Below, piece after piece: positions 24,028 through 33,566 of a stretch of DNA of 33,566 nt (its first letter is position 1; each line of letters starts with the position of its first letter). The DNA is taken from the NCBI GenBank assembly GCA_017500845.1, contig JAFVXY010000015.1, positions 1 to 33,566 of the forward strand. Direction: 5' to 3'. Made by a program: the position numbers and the translations under genes. Below the pieces are notes generated by a model that was not told the DNA's origin, ran no database searches, and worked only from the letters and a program-made list of their open reading frames with translations. This stretch comes from Clostridia bacterium (GTDB taxonomy: Bacteria; Bacillota; Clostridia; Christensenellales; Pumilibacteraceae).

Positions 24028-27000
24028 ATGTCCGAAAGAATCATCAGAAAGATTAAGTACGGCAATACCGAAAGACTTTCCTTTGCGCAATGCCAGGAAG
24101 TTATCGAGATGCCGCAGCTTATCGAAGTTCAGAAGGCATCGTACGCTGATTTCCTCAACACGGGTATCGGTGAGGTGCTTAAGGATTTTTCGCCCATTAC
24201 CGACTTTTCGGGTAGGATTGTTCTTCACTTTTTAGACCATCACTTAGACGAAAAGACCAAGTACAGCGAAAAGGAATGCAAAGACCGTGACGCTACCTTT
24301 GCCGCAGCCTTAAAGGTTAAGGTAAGACTCGAGGTTTACGACGAAAACGGCGACGTGATCAACGCGATTGACCAAGAGGTGTTTATGGGCGATCTTCCGC
24401 TTATGACGCCCAACGGCTCGTTTATCATTAACGGTGCCGAGCGTGTAGTAGTAAGTCAGCTCGTTCGTTCGCCCGGCGTATACTTCGATTTGCAAAAGGA
24501 TATCCGTACAGGTCAGGCTTACTATGCCGCAACCAACATTCCGTCCCGCGGTGCATGGCTTGAGTTCCAAGAGGACGCAAGCGGTATGCTTTGGGTGCAT
24601 GTAGACCGCACCCGCAAGGTGCCGGCTTCGGTGCTTTTGCGTGCTCTTTCGGCAACTCAGACCACCAACAAGTTTGGTTCGGACGAGGACATTATTCGCA
24701 TTTTCCACGACGAAAAGCTTATTCGCGAAACGTGCGAAAAGGATACCACAAAAACCGAGGACGAGGGTCTTATCGAGCTTAACCGTAAGCTTCGCCCGGG
24801 CGAGGTTCCCAACGTAGACAGCATTCGTACGTACGTGGACGGACTTATGTTCGACCGCCGCAAGTACGACCTTTCGCGCGTAGGTAGATATAAGTTCAAC
24901 AAAAAGCTTGCGCTTCGCACCCGTATCGAGGGCAAGGTAGCCTTCGAGGATATCGTGGACGGCGACGGCGTTGTTCACGCAAAGAAGGGCGAGGTTATCA
25001 GCCACGAGGCTGCTCGCAATATCCAAAACAGCGGTATCAATGAGGTTAAGGTAGAAATCGCTACCGAGCCGTTCTATCATGTGGTTATGGGTAACAACAT
25101 GGTGGAAATCAATAGCTATATCGATTGCAATCCGCTCGACCTTGGTATCAACGAGATGGTTCACTATCCCACGCTTAAGGCTCTTATAGACGAGGCAAGT
25201 ACCCCCGAGGAGCTTATGGGTCTCGTTGCAAAGAATGTGGACGAGCTTATCGTTAAGCATATCCTTATCGACGATATCATCAGCACCATCAATTATATTA
25301 TCGGACTTAGATACGACATCGGCTATGTGGACAACATCGACCACCTTGCAAACCGCCGTGTTCGTAGCGTAGGCGAGCTGCTCCAAAACCAGTTCCGTAT
25401 CGGTATTGCAAGACTCGAGCGCGTAATACGCGAGCGTATGCAGATTCAGCAGGACAGCGAGCTTACTCCGCAAACTCTTATCAATATCCGTCCCGTGGCA
25501 AGCGCAATCAAGGAGTTCTTCGGCTCCAGCCAGTTGTCGCAGTTCATGGACGAAACAAACCCCATTGCCGAGCTTACACACAAGCGCAAGCTTTCCGCAC
25601 TCGGCCCCGGCGGTCTTAACAGAGAACGTGCTTCCTTCGACGTTCGTGACGTACACTATACGCATTATTCCCGTATGTGCCCCATCGAAACGCCCGAAGG
25701 TCAGAACATCGGTCTTATTTCCTCGCTCAGCGGCTACGCTCGTATCAACGAGTACGGCTTTATCGAGGCTCCGTACCGCAAGATAGATAAGGTAAACAAG
25801 CGCGTTATCCCCGGACCCGAGGGTGTAGAGTACCTTGCCGCAGACGAAGAGGATAAGTTCACGGTAGCTCAGGCAAGCGAGCCGCTTGACGAAAACGGCT
25901 GGTTTGTAAACGAGCGTGTTCTTATGCGTTATCGCGAGGACATTGCCGAGCGTCCGCGTGAGGAAATCGACTATATGGACGTTTCGCCCCGTCAGATGAT
26001 TTCGGTGGCAACCGCACTTATTCCGTTCCTCGAAAACGACGATACCAACCGCGCGCTCATGGGATCTAACATGCAGCGTCAGGCAGTTCCCCTTCTTAAG
26101 CCCGAAGCACCCATCGTTGGTACGGGTATCGAGCACAAAATCGCTTACGACTCGGGCGTTATGGTAATCAGCCGCAAGGCGGGCGTTGTTTCCTTTGTGG
26201 ACGCAGACACCATCAAGGTTACCGAGGACGACGGAAACGAAGCAGTATACTTCCTTAAAAAATTCCAAGCATCCAACCAAGGCACGTGCATCAATCAAAA
26301 GCCCATCGTAAGCAAGGGTCAGCGTGTTAAGGCAGGTGAGGTGCTTGCGGACGGACATTCCACGCAAAATGCCGAGCTCGCTCTTGGCCGCAATATTCTT
26401 GTAGGCTTCATGGCGTGGGAGGGCTATAACTACGAGGACGCAATCCTCATCAGCGAAAAAATCGTTAAAGATGACGTATTTACGTCTATCCATATCGAGG
26501 AGCACGAAATCGAGGCGCGCGACACCAAGCTCGGCGAAGAGGAAATCACCCGTGATATCCCCAACGTGGGCGACGACGCACTCAAAAACCTTGACGAAAA
26601 CGGTATTATCCGCATCGGTGCAGAGGTTGATTCGGGCGATATCCTCGTAGGTAAGGTTACACCTAAGGGCGAAACCGAGCTTACCCCCGAGGAGCGCTTG
26701 CTTCGCGCAATCTTCGGCGACAAGGCACGTGAGGTTCGTGATACCTCGCTTAAGGTTCCGCACGGCGAGGGCGGTATAGTTGTAGACGTCAAGGTGTTCA
26801 CGCGCGCAAATCGCGACGAAATGAGTCCGGGCGTAAACAAGCTTGTCAGAGTTTACATCGCTCAAAAGCGTAAGATCTCTGTGGGCGACAAAATGGCAGG
26901 CCGCCACGGTAACAAGGGTGTAATTTCCCGCATTTTGCCGCAGGAGGATATGCCGTTCATGGCAGACGGCACTCCGCTTCAAATCGTGCTTAACCCCCTC

Positions 27001-27864
27001 GGCGTTCCCTCTCGTATGAACATCGGGCAGGTGCTCGAGGTTCACCTTGGTCTTGTGGCTAACGCTCTTGGCTGGAAGGTTGCAACCCCCACCTTCGACG
27101 GCGCACTCGAGAGTGATATTCACGATTTGCTCAACGAAAACGGCTTTAAGACGGACGGAAAGGTTGACGGTAAGATTCAAATGTACGACGGACGTACGGG
27201 CGAGCCGTTCGAAAACCGTTCCACCGTTGGCTATATGTATATGATTAAGCTTATCCACCTTGTTGACGACAAGATTCACGCCCGTTCGACCGGTCCGTAC
27301 TCGCTGGTTACCCAGCAGCCGCTTGGCGGTAAGGCACAGTTCGGCGGACAGCGTTTTGGTGAGATGGAGGTTTGGGCGCTTTACGCTTACGGCGCGGCTA
27401 ACATCCTGCAGGAAATCATGACCGTAAAATCCGACGACGTGGTGGGCAGAGTTAAGACCTACGAATCCATCGTTAAGGGACTTAACATGACCGAGCCGGG
27501 TATCCCCGAATCGTTCAAGGTACTCATCAAGGAATTGCAGTCGCTCGCTCTTGACGTCAAGGTTCTTACCGAGAACAAGGAAGAGGTTGGCATTCGCGAG
27601 CTTCTCGAGGACAGCATGGACAACGAAATTATCGAGGAACGCAAGACGTTCGACCGCAGCCAAATCAACTTCGACGAGGAGGATTTGGGTCTTGGCATCG
27701 ACAAGGACGCATTTGACGACGATATTTCGCTTGACGATACGCTTGACGGCATGAGCATTTTGGAAGATGATTTCGATATCGACGACCCGTTTGCCGATAA
27801 GGAAATAGACCCCCTCGACGATGACGACGATTTGTTCAATTTCGACGTTGACGACGAGATCTAA
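24028..27864 (+). CDS. rpoB: DNA-directed RNA polymerase subunit beta
   Basis: The beta subunit of RNA polymerase forms, with beta', the catalytic cleft. The sequence is canonical from the N terminus ([20 protein letters not shown]) through [19 protein letters not shown] and the rifampicin region [20 protein letters not shown] (about residues 495-515), [45 protein letters not shown] and [20 protein letters not shown]. The residues matching E. coli Asp516, His526 and Ser531 are wild type, so rifampicin sensitivity is expected. At 1278 residues it is about 85 longer than in Bacillus; much of this is a very acidic C-terminal tail of about 60 residues (from [19 protein letters not shown] to FNFDVDDEI). 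rplL, the usual gene upstream, is absent. rpoC follows after 17 nt. Confidence 0.99.
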   Translation: MSERIIRKIKYGNTERLSFAQCQEVIEMPQLIEVQKASYADFLNTGIGEVLKDFSPITDFSGRIVLHFLDHHLDEKTKYSEKECKDRDATFAAALKVKVRLEVYDENGDVINAIDQEVFMGDLPLMTPNGSFIINGAERVVVSQLVRSPGVYFDLQKDIRTGQAYYAATNIPSRGAWLEFQEDASGMLWVHVDRTRKVPASVLLRALSATQTTNKFGSDEDIIRIFHDEKLIRETCEKDTTKTEDEGLIELNRKLRPGEVPNVDSIRTYVDGLMFDRRKYDLSRVGRYKFNKKLALRTRIEGKVAFEDIVDGDGVVHAKKGEVISHEAARNIQNSGINEVKVEIATEPFYHVVMGNNMVEINSYIDCNPLDLGINEMVHYPTLKALIDEASTPEELMGLVAKNVDELIVKHILIDDIISTINYIIGLRYDIGYVDNIDHLANRRVRSVGELLQNQFRIGIARLERVIRERMQIQQDSELTPQTLINIRPVASAIKEFFGSSQLSQFMDETNPIAELTHKRKLSALGPGGLNRERASFDVRDVHYTHYSRMCPIETPEGQNIGLISSLSGYARINEYGFIEAPYRKIDKVNKRVIPGPEGVEYLAADEEDKFTVAQASEPLDENGWFVNERVLMRYREDIAERPREEIDYMDVSPRQMISVATALIPFLENDDTNRALMGSNMQRQAVPLLKPEAPIVGTGIEHKIAYDSGVMVISRKAGVVSFVDADTIKVTEDDGNEAVYFLKKFQASNQGTCINQKPIVSKGQRVKAGEVLADGHSTQNAELALGRNILVGFMAWEGYNYEDAILISEKIVKDDVFTSIHIEEHEIEARDTKLGEEEITRDIPNVGDDALKNLDENGIIRIGAEVDSGDILVGKVTPKGETELTPEERLLRAIFGDKAREVRDTSLKVPHGEGGIVVDVKVFTRANRDEMSPGVNKLVRVYIAQKRKISVGDKMAGRHGNKGVISRILPQEDMPFMADGTPLQIVLNPLGVPSRMNIGQVLEVHLGLVANALGWKVATPTFDGALESDIHDLLNENGFKTDGKVDGKIQMYDGRTGEPFENRSTVGYMYMIKLIHLVDDKIHARSTGPYSLVTQQPLGGKAQFGGQRFGEMEVWALYAYGAANILQEIMTVKSDDVVGRVKTYESIVKGLNMTEPGIPESFKVLIKELQSLALDVKVLTENKEEVGIRELLEDSMDNEIIEERKTFDRSQINFDEEDLGLGIDKDAFDDDISLDDTLDGMSILEDDFDIDDPFADKEIDPLDDDDDLFNFDVDDEI

Positions 27865-27881
27865 GACGGAAGGAGATAACA

Positions 27882-30800
27882 ATGTTTGAATTAAATAATT
27901 TCGATTCTATGCAAATAGCTATCGCCGGCCCCAACAAAATCAGAGAGTGGTCGCACGGCGAGGTTACTAAGTCCGAAACGATAAATTACCGCACCCAAAA
28001 GCCCGAACGCGACGGCTTGTTCTGCGAGCGTATCTTCGGACCCACCAAGGACTGGGAGTGCTATTGCGGCAAATATAAGCGCGTTAGATATAAGGGCGTT
28101 ATTTGCGACAAGTGCGGTGTAGAGGTTACCAAGGCTAAGGTTCGCCGTGAGCGTATGGGTCACGTTGAGCTTGCCGCACCCGTAACTCACATTTGGTACT
28201 TCCGCGGTGTGCCCAGCCGTATCGGTCTTCTTCTCGACATTCCGCCCAAGGCACTCGAGCAGGTAGTTTACTTTGCTTCGTTCATCGTGCTCGATCCCGG
28301 CGACACCGACCTTGCCTACAAGCAGGTGCTTAGCGACGCTCAGGTTGTAGAGGCACAGGAGAAGTTCGGCCCCAAGGCGTTCCGTGTCGGCATGGGCGCA
28401 GAGGCTATCAAGGAGCTTCTTTCTAAGGTTGACCTCGAAAAGGAATACAAGGAAATCCGCGATATCGTAAACAACGCTACCGGACAAAAGAAGGTTAAGG
28501 CAATCAAGCGTCTTGATATCCTTGATGCCTTCCTCAAAAACGGTACCGATCCCACGTGGATGGTGCTCGACGTGTTGCCCGTGCTTCCGCCTGAGCTTCG
28601 TCCCATGGTTCAGCTTGACGGCGGCAGATACGCAACGAGCGACCTCAACGATTTGTACCGCAGAGTTATCAACCGTAACAACAGACTCAAGAAGCTTCTC
28701 GAAATCAGCGCACCCGACATCATTATCCGCAACGAAAAGCGTATGCTTCAAGAAGCCGTTGACTCGCTTATCGACAACGGCAGACGTGGAAAGGCTGTTT
28801 CGGGCGCAGGTAATCGCGAGCTCAAGTCGCTCAGCGGCTTGCTCCGCGGTAAGCAGGGTCGCTTCCGTCAAAACCTTTTGGGTAAGCGTGTCGACTACTC
28901 CGGCCGTTCGGTTATCGTAGTAGGCCCCGAGCTTAAAATGTATCAGTGCGGCTTGCCTAAGGAAATGGCTCTCGAGCTTTTCAAGCCGTTCGTTATGCGT
29001 GAGCTTGTGGCTCAGGGCAAAACCCACAACATCAAAACAGCAAAACGTATCGTAGAGCGTGCCAGCAATGAGGTTTGGGGCGTGCTCGAGGGCGTAATTA
29101 AAGAGCACCCCGTACTCCTCAACCGTGCACCCACGCTTCACCGCCTTGGTATTCAGGCGTTCGAGCCCGTGCTTGTAGAGGGTCGTGCGATCAAGCTTCA
29201 TCCGCTTGTGTGCGGCGCGTTCAACGCGGACTTCGACGGCGACCAGATGGCGGTTCACGTACCTCTTTCGGTAGAGGCGCGCGTAGAAGCAAGATTCTTG
29301 ATGCTCGCTACCAACAACATTCTCAAGCTCAGCGACGGCAGACCCGTTTGCTCGCCCACGCAGGATATGGTCATCGGTTGCTACTACCTTACTATTGCAA
29401 AGCCGGGCGCTAAGGGCGAGGGCAAGATTTTCTGTGACGTTGACGAAGCTAAGATGGCTTACGCTAACAAGGAAATCGAGCTTCAAAGCCGTATTTGGGT
29501 TCGTGTTACCAAGGAAATCGACGGCGAAATGCGCAGCAAGCGTATCGAAACCACCGTTGGTAGATTGATTTTCAACGACATTATTCCGCAGGATCTCGGA
29601 CTAAAGCTTGTTGAGGACGCAGACGGAAAGATTCACGAGGGCGACAAGAACGATCCGTTCACCCTCGAGGTTGACGCTTGCGTAGATAAGTCCAGATTGC
29701 AACAAATCGTTGACGCTACCTTCAAGCAGAAGGGCGCAACCGAAACCGTAATTATGCTTGACAACATCAAGTCGTACGGTTACAAATATTCGACCATCGG
29801 CGCAATTACCACCAGCGTATTCGATATGCACATTCCGCCCGAGAAGAAAGATATTCTCGCGACTGCCGAAAAACACGTTATCGACATCGAGGAAATGTAC
29901 GACAACGGACTTATGACCGAGGACGAAAAGTACAAGCTTGTTGTCAACGAGTGGACGCAAGCAAACAATCAGGTTACCAATGCGCTCAAAAAGACTCTTA
30001 CCAAGTTCAACCCCATCAACATGATGGCTGTGTCCGGTGCGCGTGGTAGTATGAAGCAGATTGCTCAGCTTTCGGGTATGCGTGGTCTTATGACCAACCC
30101 CCAAGGTAAAACGCTCGAAACACCCGTTCGTTCTTCTTTCCGTGAAGGTCTTTCGGTACTTGAGTACTTCATTTCCTCCCACGGTGGTCGTAAAGGTCTT
30201 GCCGATACTGCACTTAAGACGGCAGACTCCGGTTATCTTACCAGACGTTTGGTAGACGTATCTCAGGACGTTATTGTACGTGAGGAGGATTGCTGTGAGG
30301 GTAGCAAGCCCAAGGGAATGTACACCACCGCCATTATGGAGGGTAATCAGGTTATCGAGTCGCTTGCCGATAGACTCAACGGTAGATTTGCTGCCGAGGA
30401 CGTTTGCTATCCCGAGGGACACGAAAAGGCAGGCGAAATTATCGTTGCTTGCAACGAGCTTATCAGCGAGGACAAGGCTAACGCTATTCAGGCGGCAGGC
30501 ATTGTGGGCGTAAATATCCGTACAGTTCTTACTTGTAAGGCTAAGCACGGCGTGTGCGTTAAGTGCTACGGTAAGGATATGTCCGGCTCCATTCCCGTTA
30601 GAGTGGGCGAGGCGGTTGGTATCATCGCCGCACAGTCCATCGGTGAGCCGGGTACACAGCTTACCATGCGTACGTTCCACACCGGTGGTGTCGCAGCTGC
30701 AGAAGATATTACCCGAGGCTTGCCCCGTGTCGAAGAGCTTTTCGAGGCTCGCAAGCCCAAGGGTGTTGCAATCGTAGTCGAGCATGGCGGTAAGATCAGA

Positions 30801-31487
30801 ATTGTCGAAAAGGACGGCAAGCGTGACGTTGTTGTTCAGCGCGAGGACGGCAAGGAAGAATCGTATTCCATTCCGTACACCGCTAAGCTCAAGCCCAATA
30901 TCGTGGACGACGCTGTGGTTATGAGTGGTGATGCTCTTACCGAAGGTCCCATCAATCCGCACGATATTTTGCGCACAAAGGGTCGCAAGTACGTTCAGGA
31001 CTATATTTTGTGCGAGGTTCAGTCCGTATACCGCAGCCAAGGCGTTCAAATCAACGATAAGCACATCGAGGTTATTGTACGTCAGATGCTCAAAAAGGTT
31101 CGCGTAGAGGACAGCGGCGACACCGAGCTTCTGCCCGGCGCAATGGTTGACCTCTCGGCATTCGACGAGGCTAACTCGTCCGCTATGGAGAATTACGGCA
31201 GACCCGCAGTTGCTAAGCACACGCTTCTTGGTATCACCAAGGCGGCGCTTGCTACCGAGTCCTTCCTTTCGGCGGCATCCTTCCAGGAAACCGCAAGAGT
31301 CCTTACCGAGGCGGCTATCAAGAACAAGATCGATCCGCTTATTGGTCTTAAGGAAAACGTTATTATCGGTAAGCTCATTCCTGCAGGTACGGGTATGAAA
31401 AAGTACAAGAACATCTATCCGCACGAGGTCGTAAGCAAGGCCGAGGCGGCTATGGATGAGCTTGTTGCAGCCGAAAACAATAACTAA
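27882..31487 (+). CDS. rpoC: DNA-directed RNA polymerase subunit beta'
   Basis: The catalytic beta' subunit. Visible landmarks are the N-terminal zinc site [20 protein letters not shown] (Cys60, 62, 75, 78), the rudder/lid region [20 protein letters not shown], the Mg-binding [12 protein letters not shown] (about 447-458), the bridge-helix region [20 protein letters not shown], the second zinc site (DCCEG, and [11 protein letters not shown]), and [20 protein letters not shown] of the trigger loop. The length of 1201 residues is normal for Firmicutes. AAGGAG (27868-27873) precedes the ATG. Codon use is strongly biased, as in rpoB. The gene usually downstream (rpsL or a ribosomal L7Ae-like gene) is absent; a 51-codon ORF follows after 4 nt. 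Confidence 0.99.
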   Translation: MFELNNFDSMQIAIAGPNKIREWSHGEVTKSETINYRTQKPERDGLFCERIFGPTKDWECYCGKYKRVRYKGVICDKCGVEVTKAKVRRERMGHVELAAPVTHIWYFRGVPSRIGLLLDIPPKALEQVVYFASFIVLDPGDTDLAYKQVLSDAQVVEAQEKFGPKAFRVGMGAEAIKELLSKVDLEKEYKEIRDIVNNATGQKKVKAIKRLDILDAFLKNGTDPTWMVLDVLPVLPPELRPMVQLDGGRYATSDLNDLYRRVINRNNRLKKLLEISAPDIIIRNEKRMLQEAVDSLIDNGRRGKAVSGAGNRELKSLSGLLRGKQGRFRQNLLGKRVDYSGRSVIVVGPELKMYQCGLPKEMALELFKPFVMRELVAQGKTHNIKTAKRIVERASNEVWGVLEGVIKEHPVLLNRAPTLHRLGIQAFEPVLVEGRAIKLHPLVCGAFNADFDGDQMAVHVPLSVEARVEARFLMLATNNILKLSDGRPVCSPTQDMVIGCYYLTIAKPGAKGEGKIFCDVDEAKMAYANKEIELQSRIWVRVTKEIDGEMRSKRIETTVGRLIFNDIIPQDLGLKLVEDADGKIHEGDKNDPFTLEVDACVDKSRLQQIVDATFKQKGATETVIMLDNIKSYGYKYSTIGAITTSVFDMHIPPEKKDILATAEKHVIDIEEMYDNGLMTEDEKYKLVVNEWTQANNQVTNALKKTLTKFNPINMMAVSGARGSMKQIAQLSGMRGLMTNPQGKTLETPVRSSFREGLSVLEYFISSHGGRKGLADTALKTADSGYLTRRLVDVSQDVIVREEDCCEGSKPKGMYTTAIMEGNQVIESLADRLNGRFAAEDVCYPEGHEKAGEIIVACNELISEDKANAIQAAGIVGVNIRTVLTCKAKHGVCVKCYGKDMSGSIPVRVGEAVGIIAAQSIGEPGTQLTMRTFHTGGVAAAEDITRGLPRVEELFEARKPKGVAIVVEHGGKIRIVEKDGKRDVVVQREDGKEESYSIPYTAKLKPNIVDDAVVMSGDALTEGPINPHDILRTKGRKYVQDYILCEVQSVYRSQGVQINDKHIEVIVRQMLKKVRVEDSGDTELLPGAMVDLSAFDEANSSAMENYGRPAVAKHTLLGITKAALATESFLSAASFQETARVLTEAAIKNKIDPLIGLKENVIIGKLIPAGTGMKKYKNIYPHEVVSKAEAAMDELVAAENNN

Positions 31488-31491
31488 TCCT

Positions 31492-31647
31492 ATGGATAAA
31501 AAGGATCAACAAAAGGAGCAAAAGCCCACAGCGCCCCAAAACAAGCAAAGCAAGCCGAGCAAACAGCAACGCGAGCTTGAAGCCTTCAAGCGCAGATATT
31601 TTGACTACTACGACGACGTCAAAATCTCCGTACGCGAGGACTGGTAA
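31492..31647 (+). CDS. small charged protein after rpoC, 51 aa
   Basis: The ATG at 31492 lies 4 nt after the rpoC stop, and the frame ends at TAA 31647, just before the operon terminator. The product has a low-complexity, Lys/Gln-rich N-terminal half (MDKKDQQKEQKPTAPQNKQS) and an aromatic, charged C-terminal half (ELEAFKRRYFDYYDDVKISV, ending REDW). No SD is obvious, so translation would depend on re-initiation after rpoC. I do not recognise it. The even composition and its position inside the rpoBC transcript support a real gene; chance is not excluded. The C-terminal half is the likely functional part, and binding to RNA polymerase is a guess from position only. Confidence 0.55.
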   Translation: MDKKDQQKEQKPTAPQNKQSKPSKQQRELEAFKRRYFDYYDDVKISVREDW

Positions 31648-31683
31648 GGTAGGCAATGCATAACTTTTTATAAACAAAAAAAC

Positions 31684-31720
31684 AAGGTATCTATTTGCAA
31701 AAGCAGGTAGATACCTTTTT
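31684..31720 (+). terminator. Rho-independent terminator of the rpoBC operon
   Basis: A 15-bp stem AAGGTATCTATTTGC (31684-31698) / GCAGGTAGATACCTT (31703-31717) with two G-U wobbles and an AAAA loop, followed by a T run. It lies 37 nt past the small ORF, which places that ORF inside the rpoBC transcript. Confidence 0.85.
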
Positions 31721-31785
31721 CTTGTTCCCCAAAAACGCTCAATATACACAATCACAAAAAGTCGCAAAATTTGACAAAATGTGTA

Positions 31786-31814
31786 TTGACAAAAAATGGA
31801 TAATGTGGTAAACT
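31786..31814 (+). promoter_or_regulatory. sigma-A promoter of the InlB-repeat lipoprotein gene
   Basis: TTGACA (31786-31791), a 17-base spacer and TAAACT (31809-31814), with TG before the -10 (TGGTAAACT), much like the TGGTAAAAT of the LRR lipoprotein promoter at 5421-5449. A second TTGACA at 31771-31776 has no matching -10. Confidence 0.65.
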
Positions 31815-31899
31815 TGAATTAACAAAGTGAAAAGACGTTTTATAGACCAATGTTTTATAACAGTAACTCTTTAAAATCTGATATTAGAGGTGACTTATT

Positions 31900-32676
31900 A
31901 TGAAAAGACGAGTAAAAGCTATAGCAATGATTATGCTGGCGATTATCCTTTGTTTTGGATTGGTTGCTTGTGTGGGTGAGTATTATCCGGAGTATGAAAG
32001 CGGATATTTTAAGTATGTGGTAAAAACAGAAAAGGATGGGACGAAAAAAGCATATATCTTGGGCTTAACGGAAAGTGGATTGGAACAAACAGTTCTCATC
32101 TATCCCGAAGAAATCGATGGCATTTCGGTGTATGGCATAGGTTATGATCGACCAATTGCCAGTGGACATGAAGCAGTAGGTGAATTTAGGAGTACGAATT
32201 TGAAAAAAATTTATTTTCCTAATATGCTTAAAGAAACTACAATAAGCAATGTTGGGATTTCTTTTTATATTGGGCGTGTAATTATTTGGAATTTATCTGA
32301 GGATAATGTTTCTAATAGGGTGCATGGTGGAAATGCCGGCGCTGTTTTTGGTTATAATTATATTATAAATGAGAGTTGGGTAAAAGATTATTTCCCTCGA
32401 TTTATTGCGAATGTATCATATTTATATAATTATGAGGAAGCACCCAATGAAAATTATTATTGGGTGGATAGTTATGACCAAAGTATTATCACGTTTATTC
32501 CACCAGAACCACAACGCGACGGATATACTTTTGATGGATGGTATAAGGAAGCTGAATGTATCAACAAATGGGATTTTGAAATTGATGAGACGGGTAAGGA
32601 AATAATGCTTGACACCAATAAAGTATATGACTCTTATGAAGGTCTCTATTTATATGCAAAATGGAATAAAAATTAA
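31900..32676 (+). CDS. lipoprotein with C-terminal InlB-type (Listeria-Bacteroides) repeat
   Basis: A 258-residue protein with a lipoprotein signal peptide (MKRRVKAIAMIMLAIILCFG, then LVAC with Cys24). The middle part has degenerate LRR-like text (EFRSTNLKKIYFPNMLKETT), related in style to BspA-like proteins. Residues of about 203-258 form one InlB B-repeat/Flg_new unit (EPQRDGYTFDGWYKEAEC, ending LYLYAKWNKN). Such proteins are exposed on the surface of gut Firmicutes; their ligands are mostly unknown. The ATG follows AGAGGTGA. The gene is AT-rich compared with rpoBC upstream. No terminator is evident before the next gene. Confidence 0.85.
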   Translation: MKRRVKAIAMIMLAIILCFGLVACVGEYYPEYESGYFKYVVKTEKDGTKKAYILGLTESGLEQTVLIYPEEIDGISVYGIGYDRPIASGHEAVGEFRSTNLKKIYFPNMLKETTISNVGISFYIGRVIIWNLSEDNVSNRVHGGNAGAVFGYNYIINESWVKDYFPRFIANVSYLYNYEEAPNENYYWVDSYDQSIITFIPPEPQRDGYTFDGWYKEAECINKWDFEIDETGKEIMLDTNKVYDSYEGLYLYAKWNKN

Positions 32677-32760
32677 GGATTTTTGTAAAGCAATCTTTAA
32701 TGATACCATTAAATTTGATTATAGAAGCATCTTTTGTATGATTTGGAGTGTTGATGAAAC

Positions 32761-33318
32761 ATGAAATATAAATTCAAACCTTTAGGCAATTTGCATTTTA
32801 ATATTACAAGACTAGCGAGCGTTATTTCAATCATTGTAGATATTAGCGGTTTAATAGCGTTTTTTAACGAAAAAGTATTTGATATTCAAATTTTTGTTGC
32901 TTGTTTAATTATTTCTCTTTTACCAATTTTAACGTTTATAATAGTAAGATTAGTTTATCCATACTATTATGTAATAGATGATATATACATCACAAAATAT
33001 AAAAACGAAAAGGTATTGTTTAAAATTGAGATAAAAGAATTAAAAGCGATATTAATTAAAAAAGCAACTTTTTTGGATTATTATAAGTTTATTATATCTT
33101 TAATAACATATTATAACTTATCAACTGCGTATTTGACAACATCTTCGTTTGTTTTTAGTAAATATGAAATTTTGACAGATTATAATCATAAAGAAATTAA
33201 AATTTTACCACTTAATAATACTTTATATCCAAATTGTTTTGAGTATGTTGATATAATTCCTTATTGTGAAATAATAAGAGTGGCGAAACTAATAAATGCA
33301 AAAGTACATATGGTGTAA
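32761..33318 (+). CDS. small membrane protein, 185 aa, possibly an immunity-type protein
   Basis: The product has two N-terminal TM helices (VISIIVDISGLIAFF and FVACLIISLLPILTFIIV), followed by a strand-rich domain that starts YYVIDDIYITKYKNEKVLF and could be PH-like. Upstream in-frame codons include a stop (32752), so the ATG at 32761 is the first start; the only SD is a distant GGAG, so translation is probably weak. The gene is very AT-rich. The layout (two helices then a bacterial PH-like domain) resembles the broken protein at 238-791. It directly precedes an RHS fragment, where orphan immunity genes are often stranded, but that function is inference. Confidence 0.65.
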   Translation: MKYKFKPLGNLHFNITRLASVISIIVDISGLIAFFNEKVFDIQIFVACLIISLLPILTFIIVRLVYPYYYVIDDIYITKYKNEKVLFKIEIKELKAILIKKATFLDYYKFIISLITYYNLSTAYLTTSSFVFSKYEILTDYNHKEIKILPLNNTLYPNCFEYVDIIPYCEIIRVAKLINAKVHMV

Positions 33319-33330
33319 GATAAGAAATAG

Positions 33331-33566
33331 AGATTTTATGACGAAAGTGGCTTAAGATACAAAAAGGAAAGGATAGAAAACGGAACAGTAACAAGTACAA
33401 CAAGGTACTACTATGATGGTACAAACATAATAGCAGAGGATAGAGATGGCGAGCTTATACAGTATTATTACGACAGTATGGGCGTAATAGGTATGAGTTA
33501 TGACGGTGAGGAATACTTCTTTTACAAGGATATATTTGGGAATATTACACACATAATAAACAGTGA
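33331..33566 (+). pseudogene. RHS/YD-repeat protein fragment, running off the window
   Basis: From just after a TAG at 33328-33330 the frame is open to the window end and reads FYDESGLRYKKERIENG, RYYYDGTNIIAEDRDGE, IQYYYDSMGVIGMSYDGEEY and YKDIFGNITHIIN. These are YD repeats of RHS/WapA-type polymorphic toxins. There is no start codon with an SD; the fragment starts in the middle of the repeat region, so it is a 5'-truncated remnant like the displaced rhs ends found behind toxin/immunity cassettes. The rest, perhaps including a toxin tip, lies beyond the right edge. Confidence 0.8.

Noticed and set aside
24310-27882. 1190-codon frame antisense to rpoB (and similar ones in rpoC)
   Set aside because: Same codon-bias artefact; the rpoB and rpoC reading frames are certain.

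Overview
The window looks like a chromosomal segment of an endospore-forming, low-to-moderate GC member of the Bacillota (class Clostridia), probably an uncultured gut-type lineage. This rests on a yabP-yabQ sporulation pair, Firmicutes-type rpoB/rpoC, clostridial lipoproteins with BspA-like leucine-rich repeats or InlB-type repeats, strong AGGAGG ribosome binding sites and consensus TTGACA/TATAAT promoters. The genus cannot be named from sequence alone. No tRNA, rRNA, CRISPR array, transposase or integrase was seen.

Layout. (1) 1-2330 is AT-rich accessory DNA: a possible gene end with a terminator, a frameshifted membrane-protein gene, a small unknown gene with a good promoter, and a 5'-truncated BspA-like gene beside a degenerate dispersed repeat. 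(2) 2361-5321 is a leuS-trmL operon. (3) 5421-6725 is an intact BspA-like lipoprotein gene. (4) 9816-6800, minus strand, is an asd-dapA-dapB-yabP-yabQ operon that joins diaminopimelate/dipicolinate precursor synthesis to two sporulation genes. (5) 9915-14866 is a tightly coupled five-gene operon: membrane protein, methyltransferase, TPR protein, HEAT-like protein, HD phosphohydrolase. (6) 14928-15991, minus strand, is an AT-rich gene fusing a winged-helix-like HTH, a GHKL ATPase and a STAS-like (DUF4325) domain, with a near-perfect promoter of its own. (7) 16000-16490 is non-coding DNA with degenerate dispersed repeats. (8) 16500-23520 holds a 2278-residue repetitive lipoprotein gene with extreme codon bias. 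(9) 23538-23850 is a cluster of palindromic dispersed repeats. (10) 23941-31720 holds rpoB, rpoC and a 51-codon ORF, without the usual ribosomal-protein neighbours. (11) 31786-33566 is AT-rich accessory DNA again: a lipoprotein with an InlB-type repeat, a small membrane protein and an RHS/YD-repeat fragment that runs off the end.

How the genes fit together. LeuRS and TrmL act on the same tRNA(Leu) species. Asd, DapA and DapB supply the DAP/lysine pathway, and HTPA from DapA is also the precursor of spore dipicolinate, which makes co-transcription with yabP/yabQ meaningful. The giant lipoprotein avoids the codons TTA, CTA and TCA over more than 2,200 codons, a bias also seen through almost all of rpoB, so it is probably one of the most abundant proteins of the cell. 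The least understood parts are the giant lipoprotein, the HTH-ATPase-STAS fusion, the five-gene operon and the small ORF after rpoC.
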